A stretch of 64,000 bases of DNA from Acidobacteriota bacterium (GTDB lineage: Bacteria > Acidobacteriota > Thermoanaerobaculia > Multivoradales > JBCCEF01). Each line of letters starts with the position of its first letter. Position 1 is the first letter of the stretch. The stretch is from contig JBCCHV010000014.1 of NCBI GenBank assembly GCA_039028635.1, forward strand, positions 1 through 64,000, in the 5' to 3' direction. This document shows positions 18,893-28,166 of the stretch, piece by piece. The notes beneath the pieces are model-generated. The model ran no database searches. It was not told where the DNA came from and worked only from the letters and a program-made list of their open reading frames with translations. The translations under genes and the position numbers were made by a program.

Positions 18893-19666
18893 TTACGGCA
18901 AACCGAGGAAGAAACGGCTCCAGCGGGGGGCGCGATGGCGCTCCGGATCGAGGGAGAACACCACCGTCGTGGCCTCGCCCACGATCAGGGTGCGGTCGAC
19001 AAATCCGAAGGCGCGTGAGTCGCTGCTGTTGTCGCGATTGTCGCCCATCACGAAGTAGCTGCCTTCGGGCACCACCGTGGGTCCGAAGGTGCGGAAGCGG
19101 GCGCGCCGCCCGAAGCCGGCGTCCATCTCACGCCAGATCACCGGGTGACTCTCGTCGTTCTCCATGGTCTCCCAGAAGACCTGGCCGTCGTCGAGCAGCA
19201 CTTCCTGGTCGAGGCCCAGGGCGAGCTCGTGCTCCTCCGGCCCGAAGGGTCGATAGGAGGCCAGCTCGCCGTTGATCTGCACCCGACCGTTGATCATCGA
19301 GATGCGATCCCCGGGCAGGCCCACCACCCGCTTGACCAGGCGCTTCTTCTTGCCCGCCGGCGAGTAGAGCACCACCACATCGCCACGCTGCGGGTCGTCC
19401 CACTCGAGCAGCCGGACGCGGGTGAAGGGCACCTTGAGGTCGTAGGCCAGCTTGTTGACGAAGATGCGCTCCCCTTCGAGGATGGTCGGCCGCATCGAGC
19501 CGGTGGGCACGTCGTTCCAGTCGGCCACCGCCGAGCGGAACGAGAAGACCACCAGCAAAACGACCAGGAAGGGCCGGATCCACTCGGTCCAGAAGCTGCG
19601 CAATTTCGACGGCGCCTCGGCGCTGGACTCGACGGTCGGAGCGGCGGGTTCGGGGGGAGTGCTCAT
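18893..19666 (-). CDS. lepB: Signal peptidase I
   Basis: This membrane serine protease removes signal peptides from exported proteins. One N-terminal membrane helix (PFLVVLLVVFSFRSAVA) is followed by the catalytic serine in PTGSMRPTILEGE, the catalytic lysine in KKRLVKRVVGLPGD, and the box GDNRDNSSDSR. Its 257 residues match Gram-negative-like LepB with a single anchor. The stop of the upstream gene and this ATG share a base (TGATG), so the two are translationally coupled; a GTG one codon earlier is also possible. The many secreted proteins in the window would be its substrates. Confidence 0.96.
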   Translation of the reverse strand: MSTPPEPAAPTVESSAEAPSKLRSFWTEWIRPFLVVLLVVFSFRSAVADWNDVPTGSMRPTILEGERIFVNKLAYDLKVPFTRVRLLEWDDPQRGDVVVLYSPAGKKKRLVKRVVGLPGDRISMINGRVQINGELASYRPFGPEEHELALGLDQEVLLDDGQVFWETMENDESHPVIWREMDAGFGRRARFRTFGPTVVPEGSYFVMGDNRDNSSDSRAFGFVDRTLIVGEATTVVFSLDPERHRAPRWSRFFLGLP

Positions 19667-20496
19667 CACTTATTCTCAGGCCACCAGGCCTCTTGGCCCG
19701 GCTGGCTCATCTGCCAATAGGGAAGACGATCGCACTTGGTCCTGCGGTAGCTCGTGCCATCGCTACGTTCGAGGCTCAGCAGCCGGTGCGGCTCGGCCTT
19801 CTCGAAAATATACGACATCCACCCCCGTCGGTTTTCAAGGCGCAGCTCGATGTCGTCGCCCGCGGCGGAGCGCCGCGTCAGGTCATAGGACTGCGCCTCG
19901 AGGCGCGGAAAGCGCCCTTCGAGGAGGGTCGGAAAGACTTCGAGCTGCGCCGGGGCGTTGCCGACGACGAACTCGCGCAGGAATCCCGGCAGCCCGTCCT
20001 CCGGCAAAGCGGCCGCGGGATAAGGCTGCCGCCGCAGTCCTTGGCCATCGAAATAGGAACGGGTGGTGAGCTCGCCGGCGATGATGTCCGCCGTCGAGAC
20101 CCCGCACGCCTCGGTACTCGCCGCGGTCAGCTTGCGCAGGCTCCCGCTGCGCCGATCGATGAAGATGCTGGCCATCTGATGGTAGGCGTAGATGCCGGTC
20201 TGGACATCCCGAATGTGGTTGACCTTGAGGACATCGAAGCCATCCGGCCGCGGCACGTCGGCCTTGACCTCGAGATCCGGCGCCCACGGCTCCTTGACCA
20301 CCACCAAGAGCGCTTGGCCGTCGTAGGAGTTGCCGTAGCGGCTCCAGGAAACCTCATAGGCGCAGTACTCGGCCTTGCCGTCATCCCACACCGGGCTCTG
20401 GCGCCAATCGGCGAAGGCCGGCACCGCGCACCACGCGAGCAGCAGGGCGAGCACCAGGCCTCCCCCGCAGGCTGAACTGCTTCGGCGACCGTTCAT
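19666..20496 (-). CDS. Exported protein of unknown function
   Basis: This 276-residue protein starts at ATG 20496 (MNGRRSSS); the frame is open to 20553 but the shorter start gives a normal signal peptide (GLVLALLLAWCAVPAFA). The mature part opens with DWRQSPVWDDGKAEYCAYEV and has scattered cysteines (YCAYEV, EACGVS, TKCDRL) that could form disulfides. I do not recognise a family. It is co-transcribed with lepB (one-base overlap), which may only reflect operon packing. No catalytic motif is evident. Confidence 0.8.
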   Translation of the reverse strand: MNGRRSSSACGGGLVLALLLAWCAVPAFADWRQSPVWDDGKAEYCAYEVSWSRYGNSYDGQALLVVVKEPWAPDLEVKADVPRPDGFDVLKVNHIRDVQTGIYAYHQMASIFIDRRSGSLRKLTAASTEACGVSTADIIAGELTTRSYFDGQGLRRQPYPAAALPEDGLPGFLREFVVGNAPAQLEVFPTLLEGRFPRLEAQSYDLTRRSAAGDDIELRLENRRGWMSYIFEKAEPHRLLSLERSDGTSYRRTKCDRLPYWQMSQPGQEAWWPENK

Positions 20497-20763
20497 CGAC
20501 TCTCGCACCTCCTGGGTTGCACTGCGTCCCTTCCCGAGCTCAGGCGGACGCAACGAAAACTTGACGGTTCAACGGACTCGCGCAGCAGCTCGAAAAGGGC
20601 AACAGGAGATCTGTCGGCAATCTTCCCACAAAGCGGGCCCTGCCAGGCCGGGCAATCGCGCCGGTCGACCACCGGCGGGATGGCGGCCCCTCGAGGTCGA
20701 TCAGGCAGCGGCCACCGGCCCTTGATAGGGTCCCGCCGCGAAACCAACCCAAGGAGCCCGACC

Positions 20764-21621
20764 ATGCGCCTGTGCAAAGTCCTGCTGATCCCGAGCCTCT
20801 TCGCCCTGCTCGCCGCCTGCGCCGGTGAGCACTCCCACACCGACCGCATGGCCCACGAGCATGCCAACGACGAGCCGGTGGCCGCCGACGCCCAGCGCGC
20901 CGCCGGAAAGGTGCTCGACGTCGAGAGCGAGCGGGTGGTCTATGGGCAGCAGGGGGACCTCGAGCTGTCGGGCTATCTCGCCCGGCCAGCCGGCAGTCAA
21001 CCGGGTGAGTACCCCGGGCTGTTGGTGATCCACGAATGGTGGGGACTGAACGAGAACATCGAGACGATGGCGCGCATGCTGGCCCAGGAGGGCTATGTGG
21101 CGCTGGCCGTCGACCTCTACGGCGGCGAGGTCGCCGAGGATCGCGACTCGGCCCGCAGCCTGATGCAGGCGGCGATGACCGACAGCGCTGCCGGCGAGGA
21201 GAACCTGCGCCTGGCGCACGACTTCTTGGAGAGTCAGTGGTCGGTCCCGACCACCGGCGCCATCGGCTGGTGCTTCGGCGGCGGCTGGTCGCTACAGGCC
21301 GCCCTCCTGCACCCGGGCGAGCTCGACGCGGCGATCATCTACTACGGTCGCCTGGTGACCGACGAAGCGATCCTGGCCGATCTCACAACGCCCATCCTCG
21401 GCCTCTTCGGAGCCCTCGACGGGGGCATTCCGGTCGCTCAGGTCGAAGCCTTCGAGGCCGCCCTCGGGAAGCTCGGCAAGGCCGCCGAGATCCACGTCTA
21501 TGAAGACGCCGACCATGCCTTCGCCAATCCCTCCGGCACGCGCTATCAGCCGGAAGCGGCGCGCGACGCCTGGTACAAGGCCCTCACTTTCCTGAAGAAA
21601 AACCTCGCCGCCACGGGCTGA
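20764..21621 (+). CDS. Dienelactone hydrolase family lipoprotein
   Basis: The 285-residue protein starts at ATG 20764, seven bases after AAGGAG. It has a lipoprotein signal (SLFALLAAC with a lipobox cysteine) and a His/Asp-rich mature N-terminus (HSHTDRMAHEHAND). The alpha/beta-hydrolase part carries LLVIHEWWGLN, the nucleophilic cysteine in GAIGWCFGGGW, and the acid and histidine in DADHAF. This is the Cys-Asp-His triad of dienelactone hydrolases. The natural substrate is unknown; membrane anchoring suggests action in the periplasm. It is convergent with the pgl gene 10 bp away. Confidence 0.9.
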   Translation: MRLCKVLLIPSLFALLAACAGEHSHTDRMAHEHANDEPVAADAQRAAGKVLDVESERVVYGQQGDLELSGYLARPAGSQPGEYPGLLVIHEWWGLNENIETMARMLAQEGYVALAVDLYGGEVAEDRDSARSLMQAAMTDSAAGEENLRLAHDFLESQWSVPTTGAIGWCFGGGWSLQAALLHPGELDAAIIYYGRLVTDEAILADLTTPILGLFGALDGGIPVAQVEAFEAALGKLGKAAEIHVYEDADHAFANPSGTRYQPEAARDAWYKALTFLKKNLAATG

Positions 21622-21631
21622 GCGAGGCTGC

Positions 21632-22360
21632 CTACGAAACGCCGGTGAGGGCGGCGAGGTCGACGAACCAGCGCCGCCGCCCGGCCACCAGCGCCGCCGG
21701 CGGGACGCCACTCTGCGCCGGCGAGGACGCCAGCACGGAGCGCAGCGCCGGCAGCTTGCTCGCACCGCGCGCCAAGAACACCACCTGCCGGCAAGACGCC
21801 AACCCTCGCAGAGTGAAGGTCACCCGCTCGTGCGGCACCACCGGCGCTCGCCCCTCCGCCGCCAGCCGACCATCCTCGGTCGGCAAAGCTGCCGGGAACA
21901 GCGACGCCGTGTGGCCGTCCTCCCCCAGGCCGAGCAGAACCACGTCCCAACCGCCACGGGCCTCGCAGTGCTTGCGGAGCACCTGGTCGTAGGCGCGCGC
22001 CGCGGCGCGCGGCCCGAGCTCGCCGCGGATGCGATGAACCGCCGGCGGCGGGCCCGGCAAGGCTCTGAGAAGACAGGTCTCGACCATGGCGAAGTTGCTG
22101 TCGTCATGGTCCGGAGGGACGCAACGCTCGTCGCCGAAGAAGAGCTCGATGCGATCCCAGGGCAGCTCCGCCGCGGCCAGCAGCTCGTACACCGGGCGCG
22201 GCGTCGATCCTCCGGCGAGTACCAGGGAGGCGGCGCCACGATCGGCCACCGCCCGGCGCAGGTCTGCGGCGATCGCCGCGGCCGCCGCCGAAGCGAGCTC
22301 GGGGCTGGTCGCGACCACCACCAGCTCATCCCGAGGAGGACCCGCCGCGAAGGGCACCAC
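21632..22360 (-). CDS. pgl: 6-phosphogluconolactonase
   Basis: It hydrolyses 6-phosphogluconolactone in the oxidative pentose phosphate pathway. Motifs are LVLAGGSTPRPVYELLA and FFGDERCVPPDHDDSNF, both diagnostic of the SOL/DevB family; GLGEDGHTASLFP is the catalytic segment. Length 242 aa is normal. The start is one of two adjacent GTG codons (22360 or 22357), 8 bp after the stop of the transaldolase-isomerase gene, so both are one operon for sugar-phosphate metabolism. No glucose-6-phosphate dehydrogenase is in the window. Confidence 0.95.
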   Translation of the reverse strand: MVPFAAGPPRDELVVVATSPELASAAAAAIAADLRRAVADRGAASLVLAGGSTPRPVYELLAAAELPWDRIELFFGDERCVPPDHDDSNFAMVETCLLRALPGPPPAVHRIRGELGPRAAARAYDQVLRKHCEARGGWDVVLLGLGEDGHTASLFPAALPTEDGRLAAEGRAPVVPHERVTFTLRGLASCRQVVFLARGASKLPALRSVLASSPAQSGVPPAALVAGRRRWFVDLAALTGVS

Positions 22361-22368
22361 ACCAGCCC

Positions 22369-25074
22369 TCAGACGGCGACGGCGGCGAGCTGATCGACCA
22401 GGGCGCGCAATCCCGCGGCGCCGTCGCTCCCGAGGTCGAAGCGCCGCAGCTCGCGCTGCCTGGCCACCAGGGCGGCGGCGTCGCCGTCGGCCTGACCGCG
22501 CACCAAGGCGGCGAAACCGAAGTCCTTGCCTGGGACCTCTAGGTCTGCCGGCGGCTGATCGATGAGCTGCACGAACCGGCCGCCTGCCGGCCCGCCCTTG
22601 TGGAGCTGGCCGGTGGAATGGAGGAAGCGCGGCCCGAAACCGACGGTGACGGCGCAGCCGGCGTGGCGCGACAGGGCGCGGCGGAGGTCATCGAGCAGCG
22701 CCACGATCTCGCCCGTCGGCGGCAGGTAGGCCATCACCGCGACGTAGTCGGCCCCGGCGAGCCAGCCCTGCAAAGCCCCACCGCCGGCAACCACCGGCTG
22801 CGCCTCGGGAGCCGCGGCCGCCGCATCGGCGGCGGGAGCCATGGCGCGCTGGGTGAGCTCTTTGGCGAGCTGCACATCGGGCTGATCGAAGGGCTGGACA
22901 CCGAGGGCGACGCCGGCCGCCGCGGTGGCCATCTCCCAGCGGAAGATCTCGCCGGCCAGATCGTGCGGATCGGCGAGGCGCAGGCGAACCACCGCGCGAC
23001 CCGCTTCCGGCAGGGCGACGGCTTCGTCCCCGGCGAGCTCGAAGATCACGAACAGACGATCGTCCCCCGGGGCCGTCGCGCCTTCGCCGACCACCGGCAG
23101 CAGGCCGCGGCCGTCCTTGCCCAGGCTCTCGGCGATCAGCTGCTCGAGCCAATCGGGAAAGGACGACAGCCGCGGCGAGGTCATGAAGGTGATCTTGTCG
23201 CGGCCGGCGGCGCCTTCCTCGGCCAGCACCGCCGCCAGCTCGAGGGCAGGGTTGACCAGCTCCGAGCGGCGCGACGAGCAGGCCTCGGCCATGGCGACGG
23301 CGCGGTGCAGGAAGCGCTCGAGGTCGACGCCGATGAGGGCCGCCGGCAGCAAGCCGAAGGGACTGAGGGCCGAGTAACGGCCGCCGACGTCCGGCGGCGC
23401 CTCGAAGATACGGCGATAGCCGTCCTCGCGCGCCCGAGCGGCGAGGCCCGATCCGGGATCGGTGATCGCCACGAAGTGACGGCCGGGCTGATCGACGACC
23501 GCCGCCAGCCGCTGCCACAGAAGACGACGCAGGCAGTCCGTCTCGAGGGTCGAGCCGGACTTGCTGGCGACGACCACCAAGGTCTTGGCGAGGTCGCCGT
23601 CGGCGAGCTGCGCCGACACCGCCGCCGGGTGGGTGCTGTCGCCGACCACCAGCCGCGGGTAGCCAGCGGCATTGCCGAACACCGCCTGGAAAACCTCCGG
23701 CGCCAGGCTCGAGCCGCCCATGCCGAGAAGCAGCACCCGCTCGAAGCCCTCGCCGCGGATCTCGTCGGCGAAGGCGGTGAAATTCGCCAGCCGCGGGCGC
23801 ATGCTCTCGGGCAAGGCCAGCCAGCCGAGGCGGTCGACCAGCTCCGGCGCCCAGTCGCTGCCGAAAAGGGTCGGGTCGCGACGCCACAGGCGCTCGGAGA
23901 AGCGCTCGTCCTGCCAACTCTGAAGACGCCGATGGACCCGCCAGCGGCTGTCCCCGAGGGTGGTTTCGAGGGCCGCCACGGACTGCGCCAGTACCGCCCG
24001 CCGCTTGCCCTCGACGGCCGCCAAGAGATCGTCGAAGGAACGCGCGAAGGCGGCCACGCCATCGGCCTGCAGCTGGTCGGTGACGGCGTCGAGGTCGACG
24101 CCGTGATCGGCGAGGGCGGCGAGCTGCCCGCGCGCCTCGTCGACCCCCTGGTCGAGGGTCGAGCGCACCTCCCCGTGATCGCGGAAGGCCTCGAGGGTCT
24201 TCGGAGGCAGGGTGTTGACGGTATCGCGACCGATCAGCTCTTCGACATAGAGGACGTCGCGATAGGCCGGGTTCTTGGTGCTGGTGCTGGCCCAAAGGAC
24301 GCGCTGGGGGCGGGCTCCGCGGGCCTTCAGAGCGGCGAACCGGGAATCGCCGAAGATCTCTTGGAAGCGACGGTAGGCGACCTTGGCGTTGGCGATCGCC
24401 GCCTTGCCGAGGAGGGCCTCGGCGCCCGCGATCCCGTCGAGCTGGCGGTCGATGGCGGAATCGACCCGGCTGACGAAGAAGGACGCGACGCTCGCCACCT
24501 GCTGTGGCCGGGTGCAGCGCTCCAGCCCGCGCACGTAGGCCTGCGCCACCGCCTCGTAGTCGGAGAGGGAGAAGAGCAGCGTGACGTTGACGTTGATGCC
24601 CTCCGCCGTCAGCTCTTCGATCGCCGGCACGCCGGCCGCCGTCCCCGGCACCTTGATCATCAGGTTGGGCCGGTCGACGGCCTGCCAAAGGCGGCGCGCC
24701 TCGACCAGGGTGGCCTCGGTGTCGTGGGCCAGGTAAGGCGACACCTCGAGGCTGACGTAACCGTCGTCCCCACCGGTGTCGCCGTAGACCGGCGCCAGCA
24801 AATCCGCCGCCCGCCGGATGTCCTCGATCGCCAGCGCCTCGTAGAGCTCGCTGGCGGTGGTCGCGGGACGCCGGCCCAGGAGCTCCTGGAGCTCCTCGTC
24901 GTAGTCATCGCTGCCACCGATGGCCTGCTGGAAGATCGACGGGTTACTCGTCATGCCGCGCAAGCCGTCGGCTTCGATCAGCCGCGCCAGGCCACCGTCG
25001 ACGAGCAGCTTGCGGCGAATGAAATCGAGCCAGACCGCCTGCCCTTGATCGCTCAACCGTCGCAATGGGTTCAT
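22369..25074 (-). CDS. Bifunctional transaldolase / glucose-6-phosphate isomerase
   Basis: This 901-residue fusion joins two sugar-phosphate enzymes. Residues 1-360 are transaldolase: TSNPSIFQQAI, and the Schiff-base lysine region NLMIKVPGTAAGVPA. From about residue 430 it is glucose-6-phosphate isomerase, with LLGMGGSSLAPEV, VASKSGSTLETD and LIAESLGKDGRG. The C-terminal residues (IDQPPADLEVPGKDFGFAAL) are typical of the tal-pgi fusions seen in several phyla. The start is ATG 25074 (MNPLRRLSDQGQ); the frame is open further upstream. It is followed after 8 bp by 6-phosphogluconolactonase. Confidence 0.94.
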   Translation of the reverse strand: MNPLRRLSDQGQAVWLDFIRRKLLVDGGLARLIEADGLRGMTSNPSIFQQAIGGSDDYDEELQELLGRRPATTASELYEALAIEDIRRAADLLAPVYGDTGGDDGYVSLEVSPYLAHDTEATLVEARRLWQAVDRPNLMIKVPGTAAGVPAIEELTAEGINVNVTLLFSLSDYEAVAQAYVRGLERCTRPQQVASVASFFVSRVDSAIDRQLDGIAGAEALLGKAAIANAKVAYRRFQEIFGDSRFAALKARGARPQRVLWASTSTKNPAYRDVLYVEELIGRDTVNTLPPKTLEAFRDHGEVRSTLDQGVDEARGQLAALADHGVDLDAVTDQLQADGVAAFARSFDDLLAAVEGKRRAVLAQSVAALETTLGDSRWRVHRRLQSWQDERFSERLWRRDPTLFGSDWAPELVDRLGWLALPESMRPRLANFTAFADEIRGEGFERVLLLGMGGSSLAPEVFQAVFGNAAGYPRLVVGDSTHPAAVSAQLADGDLAKTLVVVASKSGSTLETDCLRRLLWQRLAAVVDQPGRHFVAITDPGSGLAARAREDGYRRIFEAPPDVGGRYSALSPFGLLPAALIGVDLERFLHRAVAMAEACSSRRSELVNPALELAAVLAEEGAAGRDKITFMTSPRLSSFPDWLEQLIAESLGKDGRGLLPVVGEGATAPGDDRLFVIFELAGDEAVALPEAGRAVVRLRLADPHDLAGEIFRWEMATAAAGVALGVQPFDQPDVQLAKELTQRAMAPAADAAAAAPEAQPVVAGGGALQGWLAGADYVAVMAYLPPTGEIVALLDDLRRALSRHAGCAVTVGFGPRFLHSTGQLHKGGPAGGRFVQLIDQPPADLEVPGKDFGFAALVRGQADGDAAALVARQRELRRFDLGSDGAAGLRALVDQLAAVAV

Positions 25075-25290
25075 CGTCTGTCGTCCTCCGAATCGTTCGC
25101 GCCAGAAATCCGCACCGGTGAGCCTTCGAGGAGCCTCTCGAGCCAATTCCACGGGGATCGCTCTCACCCCCGGCCCCGGCGGCCATCGCCGCTCGACGAG
25201 CTGTCGAAAGCCCGCCGAATCCTCTCACACGGCGAGCCCCCGAAGATCGACTCGGTGCTACGATTCGCGGGTCGAAGAAAGACCGCCAGC

Positions 25291-25674
25291 ATGCTGCGAA
25301 TCTCCCCCCTCCTCATCCTTCTCTCACTGCCCTGGCTGGGCTGCGGCGACGCCGAGCCGGAAGCGGTGCCGGGAACCATCTACGACAGCCGCGCCCAGGT
25401 CGTCTCCCTGCCCGGCGAGAGTGCCGTCGAATCGGCCCTCTACCTGCATCACGAGGCGATCGACGAGTTCCGCGATCTCGATGGCGAGATCGTCGGCATG
25501 CCGTCCATGACGATGCCCTTTCCGGTGGCCTCCGAGGTCGATCTCTCGGAAGTCGAGATCGGCGACAAGGTGAGCTTTTCCTTCGAAGTGCGCTGGGAAG
25601 GCGACCCGCCCTATCAGGTCCTCCGCATCGAAGCGCTGCCGCCGCAAACGGAGCTGCAGCTAACGGGCCGCTGA
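25291..25674 (+). CDS. CusF-like copper-binding lipoprotein
   Basis: A 127-residue lipoprotein starts at ATG 25291; the signal (LLILLSLPWLGC) ends in a lipobox. The mature part has the CusF/copper-binding module: HHEAIDEFRDLDGEIVGMPS, then MTMPFPVASEVDLSEVEIGD and VSFSFEVRWEG. The MxSMTMPF methionines are the usual Cu(I) ligands. Relatives act in periplasmic copper handling, often beside SCO or Cus proteins; no such partner is visible here. It precedes the protoporphyrinogen oxidase gene by 20 bp, so the two may be co-transcribed. Confidence 0.87.
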   Translation: MLRISPLLILLSLPWLGCGDAEPEAVPGTIYDSRAQVVSLPGESAVESALYLHHEAIDEFRDLDGEIVGMPSMTMPFPVASEVDLSEVEIGDKVSFSFEVRWEGDPPYQVLRIEALPPQTELQLTGR

Positions 25675-25693
25675 TCGGCCCCCGCCCCGCCCG

Positions 25694-27097
25694 ATGCCAT
25701 CCCTCTCGCCGACCGAGGTCGACGTGCTCGTCGTCGGTGCCGGCATCAGCGGCCTGACCGCCGCCTACCGCTTCCAGGAAGCGGGCCAGCGGGTGCTGGT
25801 GGCCGAGCGGCGAGAGACCGTCGGCGGCGCCATCCGGACTCTGCGCCGCGACGGCTGGAGCTTCGAGCTCGGTCCCAACACGATTCTCGACGGAGAGCCC
25901 ACCATCCGCGCCCTGGTGCGCGACCTCGGCCTCGAAGATCAACGACTGACGGCGTCACCGGCCGCCCGCTACCGCTACCTGTGGCATCGCGGGCGGCTGG
26001 CTGCCCTGCCCGACAGCCCGCTGTCCCTGCTGCGCTCTCCTCTGTTCAGCGCCGCCGCCAAGCTACGGCTGCTGCGCGAGCCCTGGGCGCCGCCGCCACC
26101 GCCGGAAGAGGAGTCGGTGGGCGACTTCGTCCGTCGCCGCCTGGGTGGTGAGATTCTCGAGCGGGCGGTGGCACCGTTCCTGTCGGGCATCCATGCCGGC
26201 GATCCGGAACGCCTGTCGCTGCGCTGGGCGCTACCGAAGCTCGCCGAGCTCGAAGACCGGCACGGCAGCCTGTTGCGGGGCCTGCGTGCCGCGCGGCGGG
26301 CCCGGCGGTCGCAAGCACCGGCTAAAGGCCGCGAGGCGACCGGCCGGGGTGCCCTGATGTCCTTTCGCGACGGTCAGGAGACCCTGCCGCACCGCCTCGC
26401 CGAAGTCCTCGGCGACCGCCTCCACACCGCCACCACCTGTCTCTCCGTCAACCAGAAGGGCGACCGCTTTCGCTGCGAGCTGCGGCGAGGCAACGACGAA
26501 TCCCACACGGTCCGCTGCCGCCAACTGGTGCTGACGACGCCGGCGGATATCGCTGCCGACCTCCTGGAGGCGACGACCGGCGGCCGCGCCGCTGCGCTCC
26601 GGGAGCTGCCCTATGCCCCGCTGGCGGTGATTTCCCTGGGATACCCCCGGGAGGCCATCGCTCACCCCCTCGACGGCTTCGGGTTCTTGGCCCCTCGCAA
26701 CACCGGCTTGAAGCTCCTCGGCGGCCTCTTCGCGTCCACCTTGTTCCCGCACCGCGCCCCCGAGGGCCAGGTGGCCCTGAGCGTCTTCCTGGGCGGCAGC
26801 ACCGATCCCGAAGTGCTCGCCGGCGAGGACGACGAGTTGATCGCCCTGGCCGAGGCCGATCTCACCCGAGCCCTCGGCGCCAGCGCTCCGGCGAGCTTTC
26901 GGCATCTGCAGCGCTGGCCCCGCGCCCTGCCTCAGCTCGAAATCGGCCACGCTCGCTTCGAGCGTTTGGCGACGGACCTCGAAAGCGAGCTCCCGGGCCT
27001 CCATCTGCTCGGCAATTACCGCACTGGAGCCGCCGTCCCGGACTGCGTCCGGCGCGCCACCGAGCTCGTCCGCCGCCAGCCTGCAGCAGGGTTATAA
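25694..27097 (+). CDS. hemY: Protoporphyrinogen oxidase (FAD-dependent)
   Basis: This 467-residue enzyme oxidises protoporphyrinogen IX (or coproporphyrinogen III) in heme synthesis. The FAD-binding motif DVLVVGAGISGLTAAYRFQE is at the N-terminus, followed by RRETVGGAIRT and FELGPNTILD. The C-terminus carries the second FAD motif LLGNYRTGAAVPDCVRRAT. VAPFLSGIHAGDPERLSLR is typical of the HemG/HemY family. The genes before and after are unrelated to heme. Whether it acts on proto- or coproporphyrinogen cannot be told from sequence alone. Confidence 0.92.
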   Translation: MPSLSPTEVDVLVVGAGISGLTAAYRFQEAGQRVLVAERRETVGGAIRTLRRDGWSFELGPNTILDGEPTIRALVRDLGLEDQRLTASPAARYRYLWHRGRLAALPDSPLSLLRSPLFSAAAKLRLLREPWAPPPPPEEESVGDFVRRRLGGEILERAVAPFLSGIHAGDPERLSLRWALPKLAELEDRHGSLLRGLRAARRARRSQAPAKGREATGRGALMSFRDGQETLPHRLAEVLGDRLHTATTCLSVNQKGDRFRCELRRGNDESHTVRCRQLVLTTPADIAADLLEATTGGRAAALRELPYAPLAVISLGYPREAIAHPLDGFGFLAPRNTGLKLLGGLFASTLFPHRAPEGQVALSVFLGGSTDPEVLAGEDDELIALAEADLTRALGASAPASFRHLQRWPRALPQLEIGHARFERLATDLESELPGLHLLGNYRTGAAVPDCVRRATELVRRQPAAGL

Positions 27098-27181
27098 TCC
27101 CGCCCGTTCTCACTCCTGGAGATCTCCCATGTCGATGCCGTCGCCGTTGCACCCCAGCCCGCCCCGCGCTCGCCTCCGGCC

Positions 27182-28138
27182 ATGACCCGCGCCCTGGTCA
27201 CGGGAGCCGCCGGCCAGCTCGGCTCCGAGCTGGTGCCGGCCCTGCGAGCCCGCTACGGCGAGCAAGCGGTCCTCGCCACGGACATCCGCGAGATCTCGAC
27301 CTCGGGTCCTTCGGCACGCCTCGACTGCACCGATCGCAAGGCCTTCGCGCGGCTGGTCGACGAGCATCGGCCGGACGTCGTCTTCCACCTGGTGGCCCTG
27401 CTCTCGGCCAAAGGGGAAGAAAATCCACAGCGCGCTTGGCAGATCAACATGGGCTGCCTCGAGAGCGCCCTCGAGGTGGCGCGCCAGGCCGGCTGCGCCC
27501 TCTTCGTGCCGAGCTCGATCGCCGCCTTCGGCCCCTCGACGCCGCCCGATCCGACACCCCAGGACACGCTGCAGCGGCCGACCTCGATCTACGGCGTCAC
27601 CAAGGTCGCCGGCGAGCTGCTGTGCGATTACTACGCCCAGCGCTACGGCCTCGACGTTCGCGGCGTGCGCTACCCGGGATTGATCTCGTGGGCCGCCGAG
27701 CCCGGAGGCGGCACCACCGACTACGCCGTCGACATCTTCTATGGCGCCCTGCAGGACGACCGCTACACCTGCTTCTTGTCGGCCGATACCCAGCTCGACA
27801 TGATGTACATGCCCGATGCGGTGCGCGCCGCCATCGAGCTGATGGCAGCCCCCGCCACCCATCTCGAGCACCGCAATGCCTTCAACGTCACCGCCATGCA
27901 GCTCACTCCCGAGCTCCTGACGACGGAAATCCGCCGCCATCGCCCGGGCTTCGAGATCGACTACCGCATCGATCCGGTGCGCCAGGCGATCGCCGACTCC
28001 TGGCCCCGCCGCCTCGATGACTCGGCGGCGCGACGGCAATGGGGCTGGCAACACCGTTACGACCTCGCCGCGATGACCCGGGACATGCTCGAAAACCTGT
28101 CGCGCAAGCTGGGGTTGGCGACGGTTCCCTCGGACTAG
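27182..28138 (+). CDS. tdh: L-threonine 3-dehydrogenase, SDR type
   Basis: A 318-residue extended SDR protein with the NAD-binding motif ALVTGAAGQLGSELVPALR, then VVFHLVALLSAKGEENP and the catalytic region SIYGVTKVAGELL (YxxxK). LDMMYMPDAVRAAIELM and the NAFNVTAMQ segment are typical of the epimerase-like threonine dehydrogenases rather than the zinc MDR type. It oxidises threonine to 2-amino-3-oxobutyrate. The next gene, 28 bp downstream, encodes the ligase that uses this product, which strongly supports the assignment. ATG 27182 is preceded only weakly by a ribosome site. Confidence 0.93.
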   Translation: MTRALVTGAAGQLGSELVPALRARYGEQAVLATDIREISTSGPSARLDCTDRKAFARLVDEHRPDVVFHLVALLSAKGEENPQRAWQINMGCLESALEVARQAGCALFVPSSIAAFGPSTPPDPTPQDTLQRPTSIYGVTKVAGELLCDYYAQRYGLDVRGVRYPGLISWAAEPGGGTTDYAVDIFYGALQDDRYTCFLSADTQLDMMYMPDAVRAAIELMAAPATHLEHRNAFNVTAMQLTPELLTTEIRRHRPGFEIDYRIDPVRQAIADSWPRRLDDSAARRQWGWQHRYDLAAMTRDMLENLSRKLGLATVPSD

Positions 28139-28166
28139 CCCACAAGTCTACGGAGACCTAGACCTC

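Noticed and set aside
22600-25290. Very long plus-strand open frame opposite the transaldolase/isomerase gene
   Set aside because: It is an antisense shadow of a GC-rich gene; only its last part, from ATG 25291, encodes a recognisable protein (CusF-like).
27093-27098. TATAAT as a -10 box for the threonine dehydrogenase gene
   Set aside because: It overlaps the stop codon of the previous gene and has no -35 element at the expected spacing; such matches are common.
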